DNA of 46,990 nt, taken from contig JAFGVM010000034.1 of the NCBI GenBank assembly GCA_016937995.1, positions 1 through 46,990 of the forward strand. Reading direction: 5' to 3'. Positions 35,500-44,769 of this stretch are shown here, piece after piece. Source of the stretch: Candidatus Delongbacteria bacterium. GTDB taxonomy: Bacteria > UBA4055. The notes beneath the pieces are model-generated. The model ran no database searches. It had not been told where the DNA came from and saw only the letters and a program-made list of their open reading frames with translations. Positions within the stretch are counted from its first letter, which is position 1; each line of letters begins with the position of its first letter. Position numbers and translations under genes: made by a program.

Positions 35500-36564
35500 A
35501 TGTACAAGATCAATGAAAATACCATCCGGATCGGGAACTCTTTTTATATTGATGAAATACAGCCTCTGATCACAGATTTGCTTAAATTGGATAAGGATCA
35601 TTCAAAAGTATCATTTGATCTGTCTGGAACAGTGAATTATGATAATGCTGTTCTGGCATTCATCAACTCGCTGACTAAAGAAAATTATCACATATTGCTA
35701 TCTGATAAAATGAAAGATGATATCCTGAAATTTAACAGTTCGATAATGTTCAATGAATCCGAGAAACAATTACTTTCAGGTTTTGAAAAAATTGTTTCGG
35801 TCTTCTATTCTTTCCTGGAGCAAATAAGATCATTCATCATCCTGAGTGCTGATGTATTCTACTACTCGATCCGTTCAGTTTTCAATAAAAACGGCAGAAG
35901 AAAAGGTTCAGTTTATGAGCAGATACTCTTAATTGGAAATAATGCTGTCCCAATAGTCTTCCTGTTGGCATTCCTGATCGGATTCATTTTGTCGCTTCAG
36001 TCAGCAGCTCAGCTAAGACAATTCGGAGCAAATATTTATTTGGTGGATTTAATTGTAATATCTATGATAACTGAGATGGGTCCAATGATAACAGCCATAA
36101 TCGTTGCAGGCAGAAGTGGTTCTGCGATCGCAGCTGAAATTTCAACGATGCAGATCACTGAAGAGCTAGATGCTCTAAAGGTAATAGCTTTGAACCCGTT
36201 AAAATATGTTGTTTCACCAAAGATGATCGCAATGACTGTCAGTTTACCTGTACTTACAATAATGGCAAACTTAGTTGGTATTTTTGGAGGCTTTATTATT
36301 GCTGTGATATATCTGAACCTGAGTCCTATAGTGTTCTTTAACAGAGCCGTAAGTGTAATGACTATATCTTTCTGGTGGCAGAGTGTATTAAAAAGTATCC
36401 TTTTCAGCTGGCTGATAGTACTTATCGGTTCCCATTTTGGATTTAACGTAAAAGGTGGAGCTGAAGGAGTCGGAAAAGCTACGACCGCCTCTGTAGTGGC
36501 AGCTATTTTTGCAGTCATAATTACAGATGCATTATTGAGCATTGTATTTTACTTTGATTTTTAG
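35500..36564 (+). CDS. STAS-MlaE fusion: lipid ABC transporter permease
   Basis: The C-terminal ~240 residues are a MlaE permease with about five or six membrane helices and conserved ELGA/MG-type segments such as MITEMGPMITAIIVAGRSGSAIAAEISTM and EELDALKVIALNP. The N-terminal ~80 residues form a soluble domain with the STAS-like pattern VSFDLSGTVNYDNAVLAFINSL. In E. coli the STAS protein MlaB is a separate subunit; here it is fused to the permease, as in some other bacteria, which explains why no mlaB gene is present. It lies 6 bases after the barrel gene. Confidence 0.88.
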   Translation: MYKINENTIRIGNSFYIDEIQPLITDLLKLDKDHSKVSFDLSGTVNYDNAVLAFINSLTKENYHILLSDKMKDDILKFNSSIMFNESEKQLLSGFEKIVSVFYSFLEQIRSFIILSADVFYYSIRSVFNKNGRRKGSVYEQILLIGNNAVPIVFLLAFLIGFILSLQSAAQLRQFGANIYLVDLIVISMITEMGPMITAIIVAGRSGSAIAAEISTMQITEELDALKVIALNPLKYVVSPKMIAMTVSLPVLTIMANLVGIFGGFIIAVIYLNLSPIVFFNRAVSVMTISFWWQSVLKSILFSWLIVLIGSHFGFNVKGGAEGVGKATTASVVAAIFAVIITDALLSIVFYFDF

Positions 36565-36574
36565 GCGAAACGTT

Positions 36575-37306
36575 ATGAATAATGTGATCGAAATAAATAA
36601 TCTTGTCGCCAAATATGATACTCGGATCATACTTGACAACATTTCTCTTGAAATAAAGAGAAATGAGATATTCATTATACTCGGCAGCAGTGGTGGTGGA
36701 AAGACTACTCTGTTAAAACATATCATAGGTTTGATCAAACCGGTTTCAGGCACGATCAATATATTTGATCAGGAAGTAACTAGGATGGAATCAGATAAAT
36801 TTGACCAAATTTTGACTCAGGTCGGAATGTTATTTCAAGGCGGAGCTTTGATAAACTCAATGAAAGTTTGGGAAAATGTTGCAATTCCCCTTGAACAACA
36901 TACCAAACTCCCGCAGAACATCATTATAGATCTCGTAAAGCAGAAATTATCACTGGTACATCTTGAGCATGCTTTTCATCTTTATCCTTCAGAACTTTCA
37001 GGCGGTATGAAAAAAAGGGTGGCACTTGCCCGTGCAATAGCTATGGACCCGAAGATATTGTTTTTTGACGAACCCTCAGCAGGATTGGATCCTATCACTG
37101 CTCTGGAACTTGATGAATTGATCCTCGAATTAAAAGATAAACTCGGAATAACTTTGGTCATAGTTACTCACGAGCTTGAATCAATAAAAAGAATTGCAGA
37201 CAGGATCATCTACCTTCAAAAAGGAAAAAAATTATTTACAGGTACCCTTGCAGAAGCAAAAGCAGCGGACATTGATGAGATAAACCGTTTTTTCAGCTGG
37301 AAATAA
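36575..37306 (+). CDS. ABC transporter ATP-binding protein, MlaF family
   Basis: The ATPase of the MCE transporter. The 243-residue protein has Walker A GSSGGGKTT (37-45), the Q-loop MLFQGGALI, signature LSGGMKKR (141-148), Walker B ILFFDEP (161-167) and the H-loop His199. QGGALINSMKVWENV is typical of MlaF. The ATG at 36575 has AGG upstream; a TTG at 36542 within mlaE would give 11 extra residues and is unlikely. It completes the operon MlaD-PqiC-barrel-MlaE-MlaF; no MlaC-like periplasmic shuttle is present. Confidence 0.94.
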   Translation: MNNVIEINNLVAKYDTRIILDNISLEIKRNEIFIILGSSGGGKTTLLKHIIGLIKPVSGTINIFDQEVTRMESDKFDQILTQVGMLFQGGALINSMKVWENVAIPLEQHTKLPQNIIIDLVKQKLSLVHLEHAFHLYPSELSGGMKKRVALARAIAMDPKILFFDEPSAGLDPITALELDELILELKDKLGITLVIVTHELESIKRIADRIIYLQKGKKLFTGTLAEAKAADIDEINRFFSWK

Positions 37307-37390
37307 CAAAGCAGATTTTTTAAGAGCACACCTTTGGTCTGCGATCCCACTCCCATAGTATTTTATCGAGAATTTGTTATTAAACATACC

Positions 37391-37419
37391 TTGACTTTAC
37401 CTGAATTTTTTATTATATT
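37391..37419 (+). promoter_or_regulatory. Strong sigma70-type promoter of grpE-dnaJ
   Basis: TTGACT (37391-37396) and TATATT (37414-37419) are 17 nt apart, each with one mismatch to the consensus. A transcript would start near 37426, where an imperfect palindrome, CCTAAATATATAGG (37426-37439), lies. No CIRCE element and no sigma32-type box is visible, so heat-shock control, if any, is of another kind. The rest of the 37307-37476 gap has only a weak long-range stem (GCAGA/TCTGC). Confidence 0.65.
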
Positions 37420-37476
37420 CTTTCCCCTAAATATATAGGTAAATACAAACAAAAAAAACTGTAGGATTATCGAGAA

Positions 37477-38073
37477 ATGACGACTAAATCAAAAAAAGAA
37501 AAATTCGATAAGGAAAGCAATGATGAACAATTGAATATTGCTGGGGAAGAAAAATTAGGAGAGGATGAAATTTCAGAGGAAGTGAATGATACTAAAGGGA
37601 ATTTGCAGGAAACCGCTGAAAATGAAAATGTTTCTTCGAATCTGGAAAAAGAAATTTTTGAGTACAGAGATAAACTGGTGAGAAAAGCGGCAGAATTTGA
37701 AAATTATAAGAAAAGAACTTCCGAAGAGTTTTTAAGACTTATCGAAACTGCAACCGAGAACCTGATCATAAAGCTTCTTCCTGTAATTGATGATATGAAC
37801 CGTTTTCAAGACAACTATAAACCTGAAATGAGATCAGATGACCTGAAGAAAGGTATTGATCTGATATTTGATAAATATATGAGCATTCTAAAAACAAGTG
37901 GTCTTGAAGAAATTGATGCTGTCGGTAAAGAATTCGACCCGGAATTACATGAAGCTCTTTTGCAGGTTGAAAACCCGGATGTAGAATCGAATATAATTGT
38001 TGATCAGCACCAAAAAGGATACACCCTGAAAAACAAAGTTATCAGACATTCTAAAGTTATTGTAGCAAAATAA
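37477..38073 (+). CDS. grpE: Nucleotide exchange factor GrpE
   Basis: GrpE releases ADP from DnaK. The 198-residue product has an acidic, low-complexity N-terminus (about 1-60), a long coiled coil (about 60-115, with the conserved [12 protein letters not shown]), and the C-terminal beta domain with [12 protein letters not shown] and [11 protein letters not shown]. It is followed after 13 bases by dnaJ. dnaK itself is not in the window, and neither is hrcA. Confidence 0.96.
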   Translation: MTTKSKKEKFDKESNDEQLNIAGEEKLGEDEISEEVNDTKGNLQETAENENVSSNLEKEIFEYRDKLVRKAAEFENYKKRTSEEFLRLIETATENLIIKLLPVIDDMNRFQDNYKPEMRSDDLKKGIDLIFDKYMSILKTSGLEEIDAVGKEFDPELHEALLQVENPDVESNIIVDQHQKGYTLKNKVIRHSKVIVAK

Positions 38074-38086
38074 ACCAAAGAGACTT

Positions 38087-39220
38087 ATGGCAAAACAAGA
38101 TTATTACGATATTTTGGGAGTAAGTAAAAACTCTTCAAAAGAGGATATAAAGAAGGCTTATAAAAAGCTGGCATTAAAATACCATCCTGACAAGAACAAA
38201 GGTGATAAAGAATCAGAGGAAAAATTCAAAGAGATCGGTGAGGCTTATTCTGTACTGTCTGACGACAATAAAAGATCCCGATATGATCAATTCGGGCATG
38301 AAGGTTTAAGAGGGGCCTCCGGCGGCGGTGGTTTTGGTGGTTTTGACTTCGGGGATGCTGAATCAATATTTGAACAGTTCTTCGGTGGAGCTTTTGGCGG
38401 TGGTGGTAGAAGTAGGTCAGGCAGACCTTCACGAAGGAAAGGATCTGACCTTCAAATCAAGATAAAACTCACATTAGAAGAAATATCAAAGGAAACTGTA
38501 AAAAAAGTTAAGCTTAAAAAATATGTATCCTGTTCCCACTGCGGTGGTTCCGGTGCAAAAAATCCTTCATCGGTAACTAAATGCGGTACATGTAACGGTT
38601 CAGGTGAGGTTAAATCTGTTCAAAGGTCTATCTTCGGTCAGTTCGTGAATGTTACTTCATGTTCAGCATGCGATGGTCTTGGAGAGATAATCACTGAAAA
38701 ATGCCCTAACTGTTCAGGTGAGGGAAGAACAAGAGATGATAAAACCATATCAATTAAAATTCCTCCCGGAGTTAGTGAAGGACAGTACATTACTTTATCC
38801 GGTGAAGGTAATGCAGGTAAAAGAAAAGGTCCTGCGGGTGATTTAATAGCGATCATTGTTGAAGAAGACCACCGTTATTTTCACAGAGATGGAGAGGATA
38901 TTTATTATGATCTCCAGCTAAGCGTTTCTCAAGCAGCTTTGGGAACTGATCTTGAAGTACCTGTCATCGGTGGTAAGATAAAAGTAAAGATACCATCAGG
39001 AACCCAACCGGGGAAAAAGCTGTTAATTAAGGGTAAAGGGCTTCCTGTGCTTCACGGTTATGGTACCGGGGACATGATAATCAGGATAACTGTTTGGATC
39101 CCAAAGAAACTTTCTAAAAAATCCAGAGAACTTTTTGAAAAAATCGATACCCTAGAAGAAATAAAACCAAAAGCAACTGATAAGGGTTTCTTTGAAAAAG
39201 TAAAAGATATTTTTTTCTAA
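38087..39220 (+). CDS. dnaJ: Chaperone DnaJ
   Basis: The 377-residue protein is a type I J-protein. It has the J domain with the HPD motif (YHPDKNKG, about 32-39), a Gly/Phe-rich linker (about 75-110), four zinc-binding repeats ([32 protein letters not shown]) and the C-terminal substrate-binding domains. It stimulates the ATPase of DnaK and delivers unfolded clients. It forms an operon with grpE. Confidence 0.97.
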   Translation: MAKQDYYDILGVSKNSSKEDIKKAYKKLALKYHPDKNKGDKESEEKFKEIGEAYSVLSDDNKRSRYDQFGHEGLRGASGGGGFGGFDFGDAESIFEQFFGGAFGGGGRSRSGRPSRRKGSDLQIKIKLTLEEISKETVKKVKLKKYVSCSHCGGSGAKNPSSVTKCGTCNGSGEVKSVQRSIFGQFVNVTSCSACDGLGEIITEKCPNCSGEGRTRDDKTISIKIPPGVSEGQYITLSGEGNAGKRKGPAGDLIAIIVEEDHRYFHRDGEDIYYDLQLSVSQAALGTDLEVPVIGGKIKVKIPSGTQPGKKLLIKGKGLPVLHGYGTGDMIIRITVWIPKKLSKKSRELFEKIDTLEEIKPKATDKGFFEKVKDIFF

Positions 39221-39245
39221 ACATTTTGCAGGAACATAGCGGTAA

Positions 39246-39731
39246 ATGAGCAGTAAAGAAAATTCAAATATCGTAAATTCGACATACAAAGGCTTGCTGG
39301 CAGTAACTCTAGTATTGTTTTCGGTCTTTATTTTCAAAACATTATTATTCTCGTTCGAAATACATTCTTACGAAGACCATGATAAAAAATTAACCGAGAA
39401 TAAATTGTTTGCTGAAGACGATAATGAAAGTCCTTCATCAGAGGGTGATTCAACTGCCATTGAACGTAAAAAGAACAGCTCTGACAAGCAAAATACAGAA
39501 CAAAAAAATATAATTAAAGATTTGACAGTTAAACAAAAAATAGTTAACATAAATGAGTCTTCGGAGGATGAGTTAAATAAGCTTCCTGGAATAGGTCCAA
39601 AGACCGCAAAAAAGATCATTGATTACAGAAAGGAAAATGGAGCTTTTCAGGATAAGAATGATCTGCTGAAGGTAAAAGGTATAGGACCTTCAAAATTAAA
39701 AAAAATAGAAGATTTAATTAAATTAAAATAA
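39246..39731 (+). CDS. ComEA-like helix-hairpin-helix protein
   Basis: The 161-residue protein has an N-terminal membrane helix (about 14-35), a charged, low-complexity linker, and a C-terminal pair of helix-hairpin-helix motifs: VNINESSEDELNKLPGIGP and LLKVKGIGPSKLKKI (about 103-161). This is the ComEA layout; ComEA binds incoming DNA in the periplasm during natural transformation. Small proteins of this shape also occur outside competence systems. The neighbours with PilM/PilN-like and anchored features support a pilus or DNA-uptake context. Confidence 0.8.
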   Translation: MSSKENSNIVNSTYKGLLAVTLVLFSVFIFKTLLFSFEIHSYEDHDKKLTENKLFAEDDNESPSSEGDSTAIERKKNSSDKQNTEQKNIIKDLTVKQKIVNINESSEDELNKLPGIGPKTAKKIIDYRKENGAFQDKNDLLKVKGIGPSKLKKIEDLIKLK

Positions 39732-39734
39732 AAA

Positions 39735-41237
39735 ATGGAGCGAAAGATGTTTTTAACTTCCAGAAAAGGCAATATTGTACTTAAAGTGCTTTCTGTTATT
39801 GCTTTTATCTTGTTGGTGCTTTCTATTGAAATTCCCAGAAGAGCTTGGAATGATCAAGCAGAGAGACAAGAATTGGCACATAAAAGAATGTTGGACATGA
39901 GTGATCTAGAAGTTGTTTATATGCAGGAAACCGGTCATTTCAGCAAAAATCTTAAGGATGTTTATGATTATGCCGTAAAGAATGATTCCTTACTGGTAAG
40001 TGCTCCTGATATTGAAATTGAAATACTGACTTTGGATACAACCCACATCAGAATATCTTACTCTGATCATAATCACATAGAAGATCTTGATGTAAAAAAT
40101 GCTGTAAAAAAGCAGCTTGATATGATCGAAGATAAAGATAGATTCATTGCTTTTATGAAATCCATCGGATGTCCAACACCTGAAAAAGTTATGAACGCTA
40201 ATGTAGATGAGATCGATGAACTTTTAAAAGGAAATATACACAAGGATTTTTACAGATCACTTAAGGAAAAATACTATCTTGCCAGAGAAAATGAGAACGA
40301 AGTTCTTTATGACGGCGGAAAGGATCTGATAATAACACTGAAGAACAGAAATCCAAAACTTAAACTAAGATCAAATATTGTAAAACTGTCTTCTCCTTCA
40401 AATATTGAACTTGTAGCCAACTACAAGGGAGAGAAGGATGTTTATTGGGATTTTATTTCAAGAGAAAAGATATCATTAAACTATGAAAAAAATGCTGAAC
40501 TGGACAGACAGCATGTCAACATGGCTAAATATTTACTTAAGGATTTTGAAATTGACAAACAACCTTATTTATGTCCAAGCACCCTTGATCCGTTTAAAGT
40601 TGATTTTAATCTTATCGCAAAAGTTGGAATGAATATAGAGTTTTTCAGAGGAGAAAATACCGGTGCATTAAAGGATATTGAGCCTCAAAGACTGCTTGAT
40701 AATGAAAAGATCAAAAATTACTTCCTGAATATTGCAAAACTGAAAAGTGAAAGAACTGTTGCAGACTTTGTAAGAGAGTATGAGATGGATGGTGACTCAA
40801 CTTATTCTAAGCAGGCACAAAAAGATTCTTTATTCAGTAAATTCTTTAGCGAATATTTAAAAGATGTTGCAAAAAAAGCACCTCTTGCAGATGCTGTAAC
40901 GAACTCAATAAGTTCACTTGAAAAAGATCAGGAAAAGAACTTCTCAGAAGATGAAAGATTTGAACTATTATTCAAATCGAACATCGGTGATCATGTGATA
41001 AATGAGATCGCTAAGGAAGCTAATGCAAAAGCTATTGAAAATATTTCATACGCTTACAAAACTGAGATTATTAAAGTTGATACTGTAAGTGTAAAGATCA
41101 GCTCTCCGATCAATGATAAAAGTGAATTTAAGGGATATACAAGAAATCTTTTACAAAAGAAATTTTTGTTCGGTATTGCTGATGATGTAAATGCAGGAAG
41201 TGTCGACAACGGCTCATCCAGCTGGAAAAATGAATAG
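39735..41237 (+). CDS. Membrane-anchored protein of unknown function
   Basis: I do not recognise this 500-residue protein. It has one N-terminal membrane helix (about 14-32), followed by a long soluble region rich in Lys, Asp and Glu. Directly after the helix there is a segment with RMLDMSDLEVVYMQETGHFSK, a pattern resembling uncharacterised Bacteroidota proteins in which a helix plus GHFT/S-type motif follows a membrane anchor, similar to pseudopilins. No enzyme motifs are visible. It begins 3 bases after the ComEA-like gene, so the two are co-transcribed, and a terminator follows. Confidence 0.6.
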   Translation: MERKMFLTSRKGNIVLKVLSVIAFILLVLSIEIPRRAWNDQAERQELAHKRMLDMSDLEVVYMQETGHFSKNLKDVYDYAVKNDSLLVSAPDIEIEILTLDTTHIRISYSDHNHIEDLDVKNAVKKQLDMIEDKDRFIAFMKSIGCPTPEKVMNANVDEIDELLKGNIHKDFYRSLKEKYYLARENENEVLYDGGKDLIITLKNRNPKLKLRSNIVKLSSPSNIELVANYKGEKDVYWDFISREKISLNYEKNAELDRQHVNMAKYLLKDFEIDKQPYLCPSTLDPFKVDFNLIAKVGMNIEFFRGENTGALKDIEPQRLLDNEKIKNYFLNIAKLKSERTVADFVREYEMDGDSTYSKQAQKDSLFSKFFSEYLKDVAKKAPLADAVTNSISSLEKDQEKNFSEDERFELLFKSNIGDHVINEIAKEANAKAIENISYAYKTEIIKVDTVSVKISSPINDKSEFKGYTRNLLQKKFLFGIADDVNAGSVDNGSSSWKNE

Positions 41238-41260
41238 ATCACTTTATTCTAATTAACTTT

Positions 41261-41320
41261 AAGGGCTTGTTCGATGTGTGCTGGATTAAATATAAGTGCA
41301 TTCTAAACAGCCCTTTTTTT
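41261..41320 (+). terminator. Probable terminator with a long loop
   Basis: AAGGGCT-T-GTT (41261-41271, one bulged T) pairs with AACAGCCCTT (41306-41315), followed by a T-run to 41320. The loop is about 34 nt, long for a classical terminator, but the GC-rich base and T-run support it. It separates the anchored protein from the PilM/PilN-like gene. Confidence 0.6.
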
Positions 41321-41342
41321 GTCCTAATTTATTGGTCATAAA

Positions 41343-42644
41343 ATGATACACACCTTGATAATAAGACCGTCCCGTGTAGAATTGGTCCTGAAAACTTTTT
41401 CAGCAGATTACAATAAGATCTCTGAAAAGAAACTCATTTCCAAGGAGTTTTCTTTTAGATTCAACAGAGAAATTATTGACACCGGTGCTTATTACAAGTC
41501 TTTCTTCAGGATCCTTGCGGATGTAATACAACCCTATAAAAAAGATATAAAGAAGCTTCAGATATCCCTTCGTTCATCATTTTTTCAGATCAGATCCACT
41601 GAATGTTCCAGTGACATGTACTCAGATCAGGATTACATTAATTGGGAGGTCGATAAAACTATCAATGATGTGAGCGAACATTTTAAGTACGGAGTCTTTT
41701 ATGAAGAAAATATCAAAATGCTTCACTTATTCATTATCCGGAAAAGTGTTGAATCTTATTTTGATGAGATACTAAGAAAAATTATTTCTGATGATATTGA
41801 CTTCAGTATCGGATACGATTTCATTACAGGTTCAAAAGAGAATATATTTGTAAGTGCGGATAGGGTTATAAACAAACCTTTCAATTCCGAACATTCCTCT
41901 TTAAAAATGTGGAATTTTCCTACTGAAAAAATAAGAGCGGAAGTAAGATTCAAAAGGACCCTGATAGCGACAATTACCCTTTTTATACTGTCATCTGCAT
42001 TCTATTTGACCTATTTCCAATCTGAGAACATGTATAAGCTTTACATTAATCTCTTTGAAAAGAACAATGAGGAAGTTGAAAGCAAAATTATTTCTCCTGA
42101 ATTGACAAAAATGGATACTCCTGTAGTTTCAGATAGTATTGAAAATGAAGATACTGTTCAAAAAACTTCAGAGGCAAAATTTCTTGATAAATTATTTGAG
42201 GATGAACCAGTAATAAAGAATACTCAAATTCGATCACTTAATTTATACGATATACTTGATTCTCTTGTGGCGTATGATCCTGCTTCGATCATTTTTCAAG
42301 ATCATAGAACAATTGTTGCTTTTAGATCCACTAAATCATTGAACAAATTTAAAGATATTTTGAATTTGAATGATGCAGAGATCGTATCTTCAGACGTAAA
42401 GAATAATATTCTCAATTTTCATTATTTGAAAAACAAGGTTGATTATTCCATTTCAACAAAGATAGATTTTTTGAATTTATCAAAAACTTTGAAAGTAAAT
42501 TCCAAGAATCCGTATATTGTTCTTAACACGAAGGATGTATTTTATAAAATGACCGATCTTCTATCGGATAAAGGTCAGATGTTCAATAAATTTGTTTTGT
42601 CAAATAGAGGTAATAAACTTTATCTAGCGGTTTATTTTGATTAA
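41343..42644 (+). CDS. PilM/PilN-like type IV pilus or type II secretion assembly protein (tentative)
   Basis: The 433-residue protein has a soluble N-terminal domain (about 1-200) that weakly resembles actin-like PilM/GspL: an early strand pair, and YINWEVDKTINDVSEHFKY reminiscent of the PilM WE-D/E...YLP segment. A single membrane helix follows (about 205-224), then a periplasmic helix and a small alpha/beta domain, as in PilN/PilO or in GspL. The overall cytoplasm-helix-periplasm layout equals a GspL or a PilM-PilN fusion. The homology is weak; treat the assignment as a hypothesis. It overlaps rsmD by 8 bases. Confidence 0.45.
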   Translation: MIHTLIIRPSRVELVLKTFSADYNKISEKKLISKEFSFRFNREIIDTGAYYKSFFRILADVIQPYKKDIKKLQISLRSSFFQIRSTECSSDMYSDQDYINWEVDKTINDVSEHFKYGVFYEENIKMLHLFIIRKSVESYFDEILRKIISDDIDFSIGYDFITGSKENIFVSADRVINKPFNSEHSSLKMWNFPTEKIRAEVRFKRTLIATITLFILSSAFYLTYFQSENMYKLYINLFEKNNEEVESKIISPELTKMDTPVVSDSIENEDTVQKTSEAKFLDKLFEDEPVIKNTQIRSLNLYDILDSLVAYDPASIIFQDHRTIVAFRSTKSLNKFKDILNLNDAEIVSSDVKNNILNFHYLKNKVDYSISTKIDFLNLSKTLKVNSKNPYIVLNTKDVFYKMTDLLSDKGQMFNKFVLSNRGNKLYLAVYFD

Positions 42645-43203
42645 GATAACAGGTGGGAATTTACGTAGCAGGGTACTAAGATCGGTCTCTGGAGATCAGC
42701 TCAGACCAACAACCTCCTTTTTCAGAGAATGGATATTTAATGTTCTGAATTATTTTTATAATTTGAATAATGTCATTTTACTTGACCTTTTCAGTGGGAC
42801 CGGAATAATATCCTTTGAGTTCGTGAGCAGAAATGCTAAAAAAGCTGTACTGGTCGAGCAAAATATTAAATTTATTAAAAATATTGAAAAGAATATTTCC
42901 GTGTTCAATACCTCAAATATTATTCCATTGAAGAGTGATGCTATTAAATACCTGTCAAATTTGGTCAGATCAAAGTCGAATATAGAATTTAATGTGATCT
43001 TCATGGACCCGCCATACGAAAACTCTGATATCCTTAAAGAAGCTCTCGACCTCATATTCAATAACCTTGAGTATTTCCCCAAAGACCTGCTTGTTATAAC
43101 AGAGTCAAATAAAGATTTTGAACCTGAAATAAACGATAAAATAGATCTTTATAGATCAAAATCCAGCGGAAGAACTAAAATGATGATCTTCAGGAGAATA
43201 TAA
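42637..43203 (+). CDS. rsmD: 16S rRNA (guanine(966)-N2)-methyltransferase RsmD
   Basis: RsmD methylates G966 of 16S rRNA. The 188-residue product has the N-terminal MIKITGGNLRSR and LRPTTSFFREWIFN, the SAM-binding motif DLFSGTG (50-56), and the catalytic DPPY (124-127). The start is a TTG that overlaps the upstream gene by 8 bases; AGCGG lies 6 nt before it. The stop overlaps the next gene by one base (TAATG). Confidence 0.92.
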   Translation: MIKITGGNLRSRVLRSVSGDQLRPTTSFFREWIFNVLNYFYNLNNVILLDLFSGTGIISFEFVSRNAKKAVLVEQNIKFIKNIEKNISVFNTSNIIPLKSDAIKYLSNLVRSKSNIEFNVIFMDPPYENSDILKEALDLIFNNLEYFPKDLLVITESNKDFEPEINDKIDLYRSKSSGRTKMMIFRRI

Positions 43204-44720
43204 TGACCGAAATTAGTAACTTGATCACAAAGAGCGTTGCAGATAATTTCATACCCAGGATCCTGAAAGAATTTATTGAATTGACGAATTCAAAACAAAT
43301 GGATAAAGAAACCTTTATAAATCTGGTCAGGGTTAAATATTCCTATGAAAATCAAATATTACAATATTTTAATAAATGTGAAAAAACAAAAATTACATCT
43401 ATTGAAGCTACTGTTGATAAATTTGGAATTGAATTATGTGCTTTTATCATCTTCAATATCTCTCTGATGGAAAAACTGAACAGTAATTCAATGAGAGACT
43501 GTTTTATTCAAATGTTCGAAAAAGGTATATTCACCGCAGTTGCAAGTTATTATATAGCAAAACAGGCAAATTTAAGATCTCCATGGAAGGCTTATCTGGC
43601 AGGTTTATATTCTAATATAAGCTACTTCTTCCTTTATATGTACTATACAGATGATCTTGAACATATAATGTCTATTGAAATGAACTCGATCAGCAGAATG
43701 AACTATGAATGGGAGAAATTCGGGATGACCCATTCCGATATATCATGGTTGATCCTGGGTAAAACCGGTATCCCCGAAGACATCAGAGGTCCGGTGAAAA
43801 ATCATCATCTAAAAAGAAGTCAGGTTTCATGTGATAATGAAAATATAAAAGAGATCTGTGCATCAGTTTATCTTGGATCAATGCTTACAACAGTATTTTA
43901 CGAAAATTTCTCTTTAGCTATTGAATTTAAAAATGAGATCCAGGAACATTTAAATATTGAAGTAACTGAACTGGACAACCTGATCTCCACAATTTTATAT
44001 GAGTTCAAAATAAAATTGAACTTACTTGATGTTTACGATTTTACAATTCCAGGATATTTTTCTATCATCGAGATCTTTCAGGATAAACTGTCAACTGTTG
44101 AAAATGAACTTGAAAAGATCAGTTCAGAATTGAATAAAGAAAAAAAGCAAAGATTAAAATTTCAAAAAGTACTCGAATCATATAATAAAAAACTTGTTGG
44201 AATCGCCATTAAAGATCCTCTTACAGGAATTTATAACAGAAGATATTTAACTGAAAGATTGAACGATGAATTTATTAAAGCAAAGAAATATAATTCATCT
44301 TTCGTAGTGATTACAGGTGACATAGACCATTTCAAGAACATAAACGATACATATGGTCACGGATATGGAGATGAAGTACTTGTTAAGATAGTTGAACTGA
44401 TGCAGTCAACTATCAGAAAAGCTGATCTGCTCGCCAGAGTGGGAGGAGAAGAGTTCGTAATTCTCTGTAATCAGTCAAATGATTATGACGGTATTCTTAT
44501 AGCTGAAAAAGTTAGAAAAACAATTGAGAAAACCACTTTTACATACGACAGAAATACTATAGTCCCTGTTACAATGAGCTTTGGTGTTGCTAATTTCAGC
44601 AAGAATATCAGTTCAGTTCAGGAATTGCTTGAGTTGTCAGATAACAGACTTTATCTGGCAAAAAAGAATGGAAGGAACAGGGTCGTTTATTCTGACTCGA
44701 CCAACGAAGCACTGATGTAA
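43203..44720 (+). CDS. HDOD-GGDEF diguanylate cyclase
   Basis: The 505-residue protein begins with an HDOD-like helical domain (about 10-230; no HD metal residues evident), followed by a coiled coil (about 300-335) and a GGDEF domain. The active-site motif is GGEEF (414-418), so c-di-GMP synthesis should be possible, and an RxxD inhibitory site (RKAD, 405-408) lies five residues before it, suggesting product feedback. No membrane segments are seen, so it is cytoplasmic. AGGAG lies 7 nt upstream of the ATG. Co-transcription with the PilM-like gene and rsmD hints at control of surface structures. Confidence 0.88.
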   Translation: MTEISNLITKSVADNFIPRILKEFIELTNSKQMDKETFINLVRVKYSYENQILQYFNKCEKTKITSIEATVDKFGIELCAFIIFNISLMEKLNSNSMRDCFIQMFEKGIFTAVASYYIAKQANLRSPWKAYLAGLYSNISYFFLYMYYTDDLEHIMSIEMNSISRMNYEWEKFGMTHSDISWLILGKTGIPEDIRGPVKNHHLKRSQVSCDNENIKEICASVYLGSMLTTVFYENFSLAIEFKNEIQEHLNIEVTELDNLISTILYEFKIKLNLLDVYDFTIPGYFSIIEIFQDKLSTVENELEKISSELNKEKKQRLKFQKVLESYNKKLVGIAIKDPLTGIYNRRYLTERLNDEFIKAKKYNSSFVVITGDIDHFKNINDTYGHGYGDEVLVKIVELMQSTIRKADLLARVGGEEFVILCNQSNDYDGILIAEKVRKTIEKTTFTYDRNTIVPVTMSFGVANFSKNISSVQELLELSDNRLYLAKKNGRNRVVYSDSTNEALM

Positions 44721-44769
44721 AAAGTCACATTGAGTTAATTTCTTATAGTGGTCAGTGATTAGTTGGATC

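Noticed and set aside
37307-37390. CIRCE element or intrinsic terminator after mlaF
   Set aside because: The only pairing seen is a 5-bp stem with a loop of more than 20 nt, and there is no TTAGCACTC-type repeat.
41261-41320. tRNA-like GTTCGAT segment
   Set aside because: No acceptor stem, anticodon arm or CCA context; the segment fits a terminator with a long loop.
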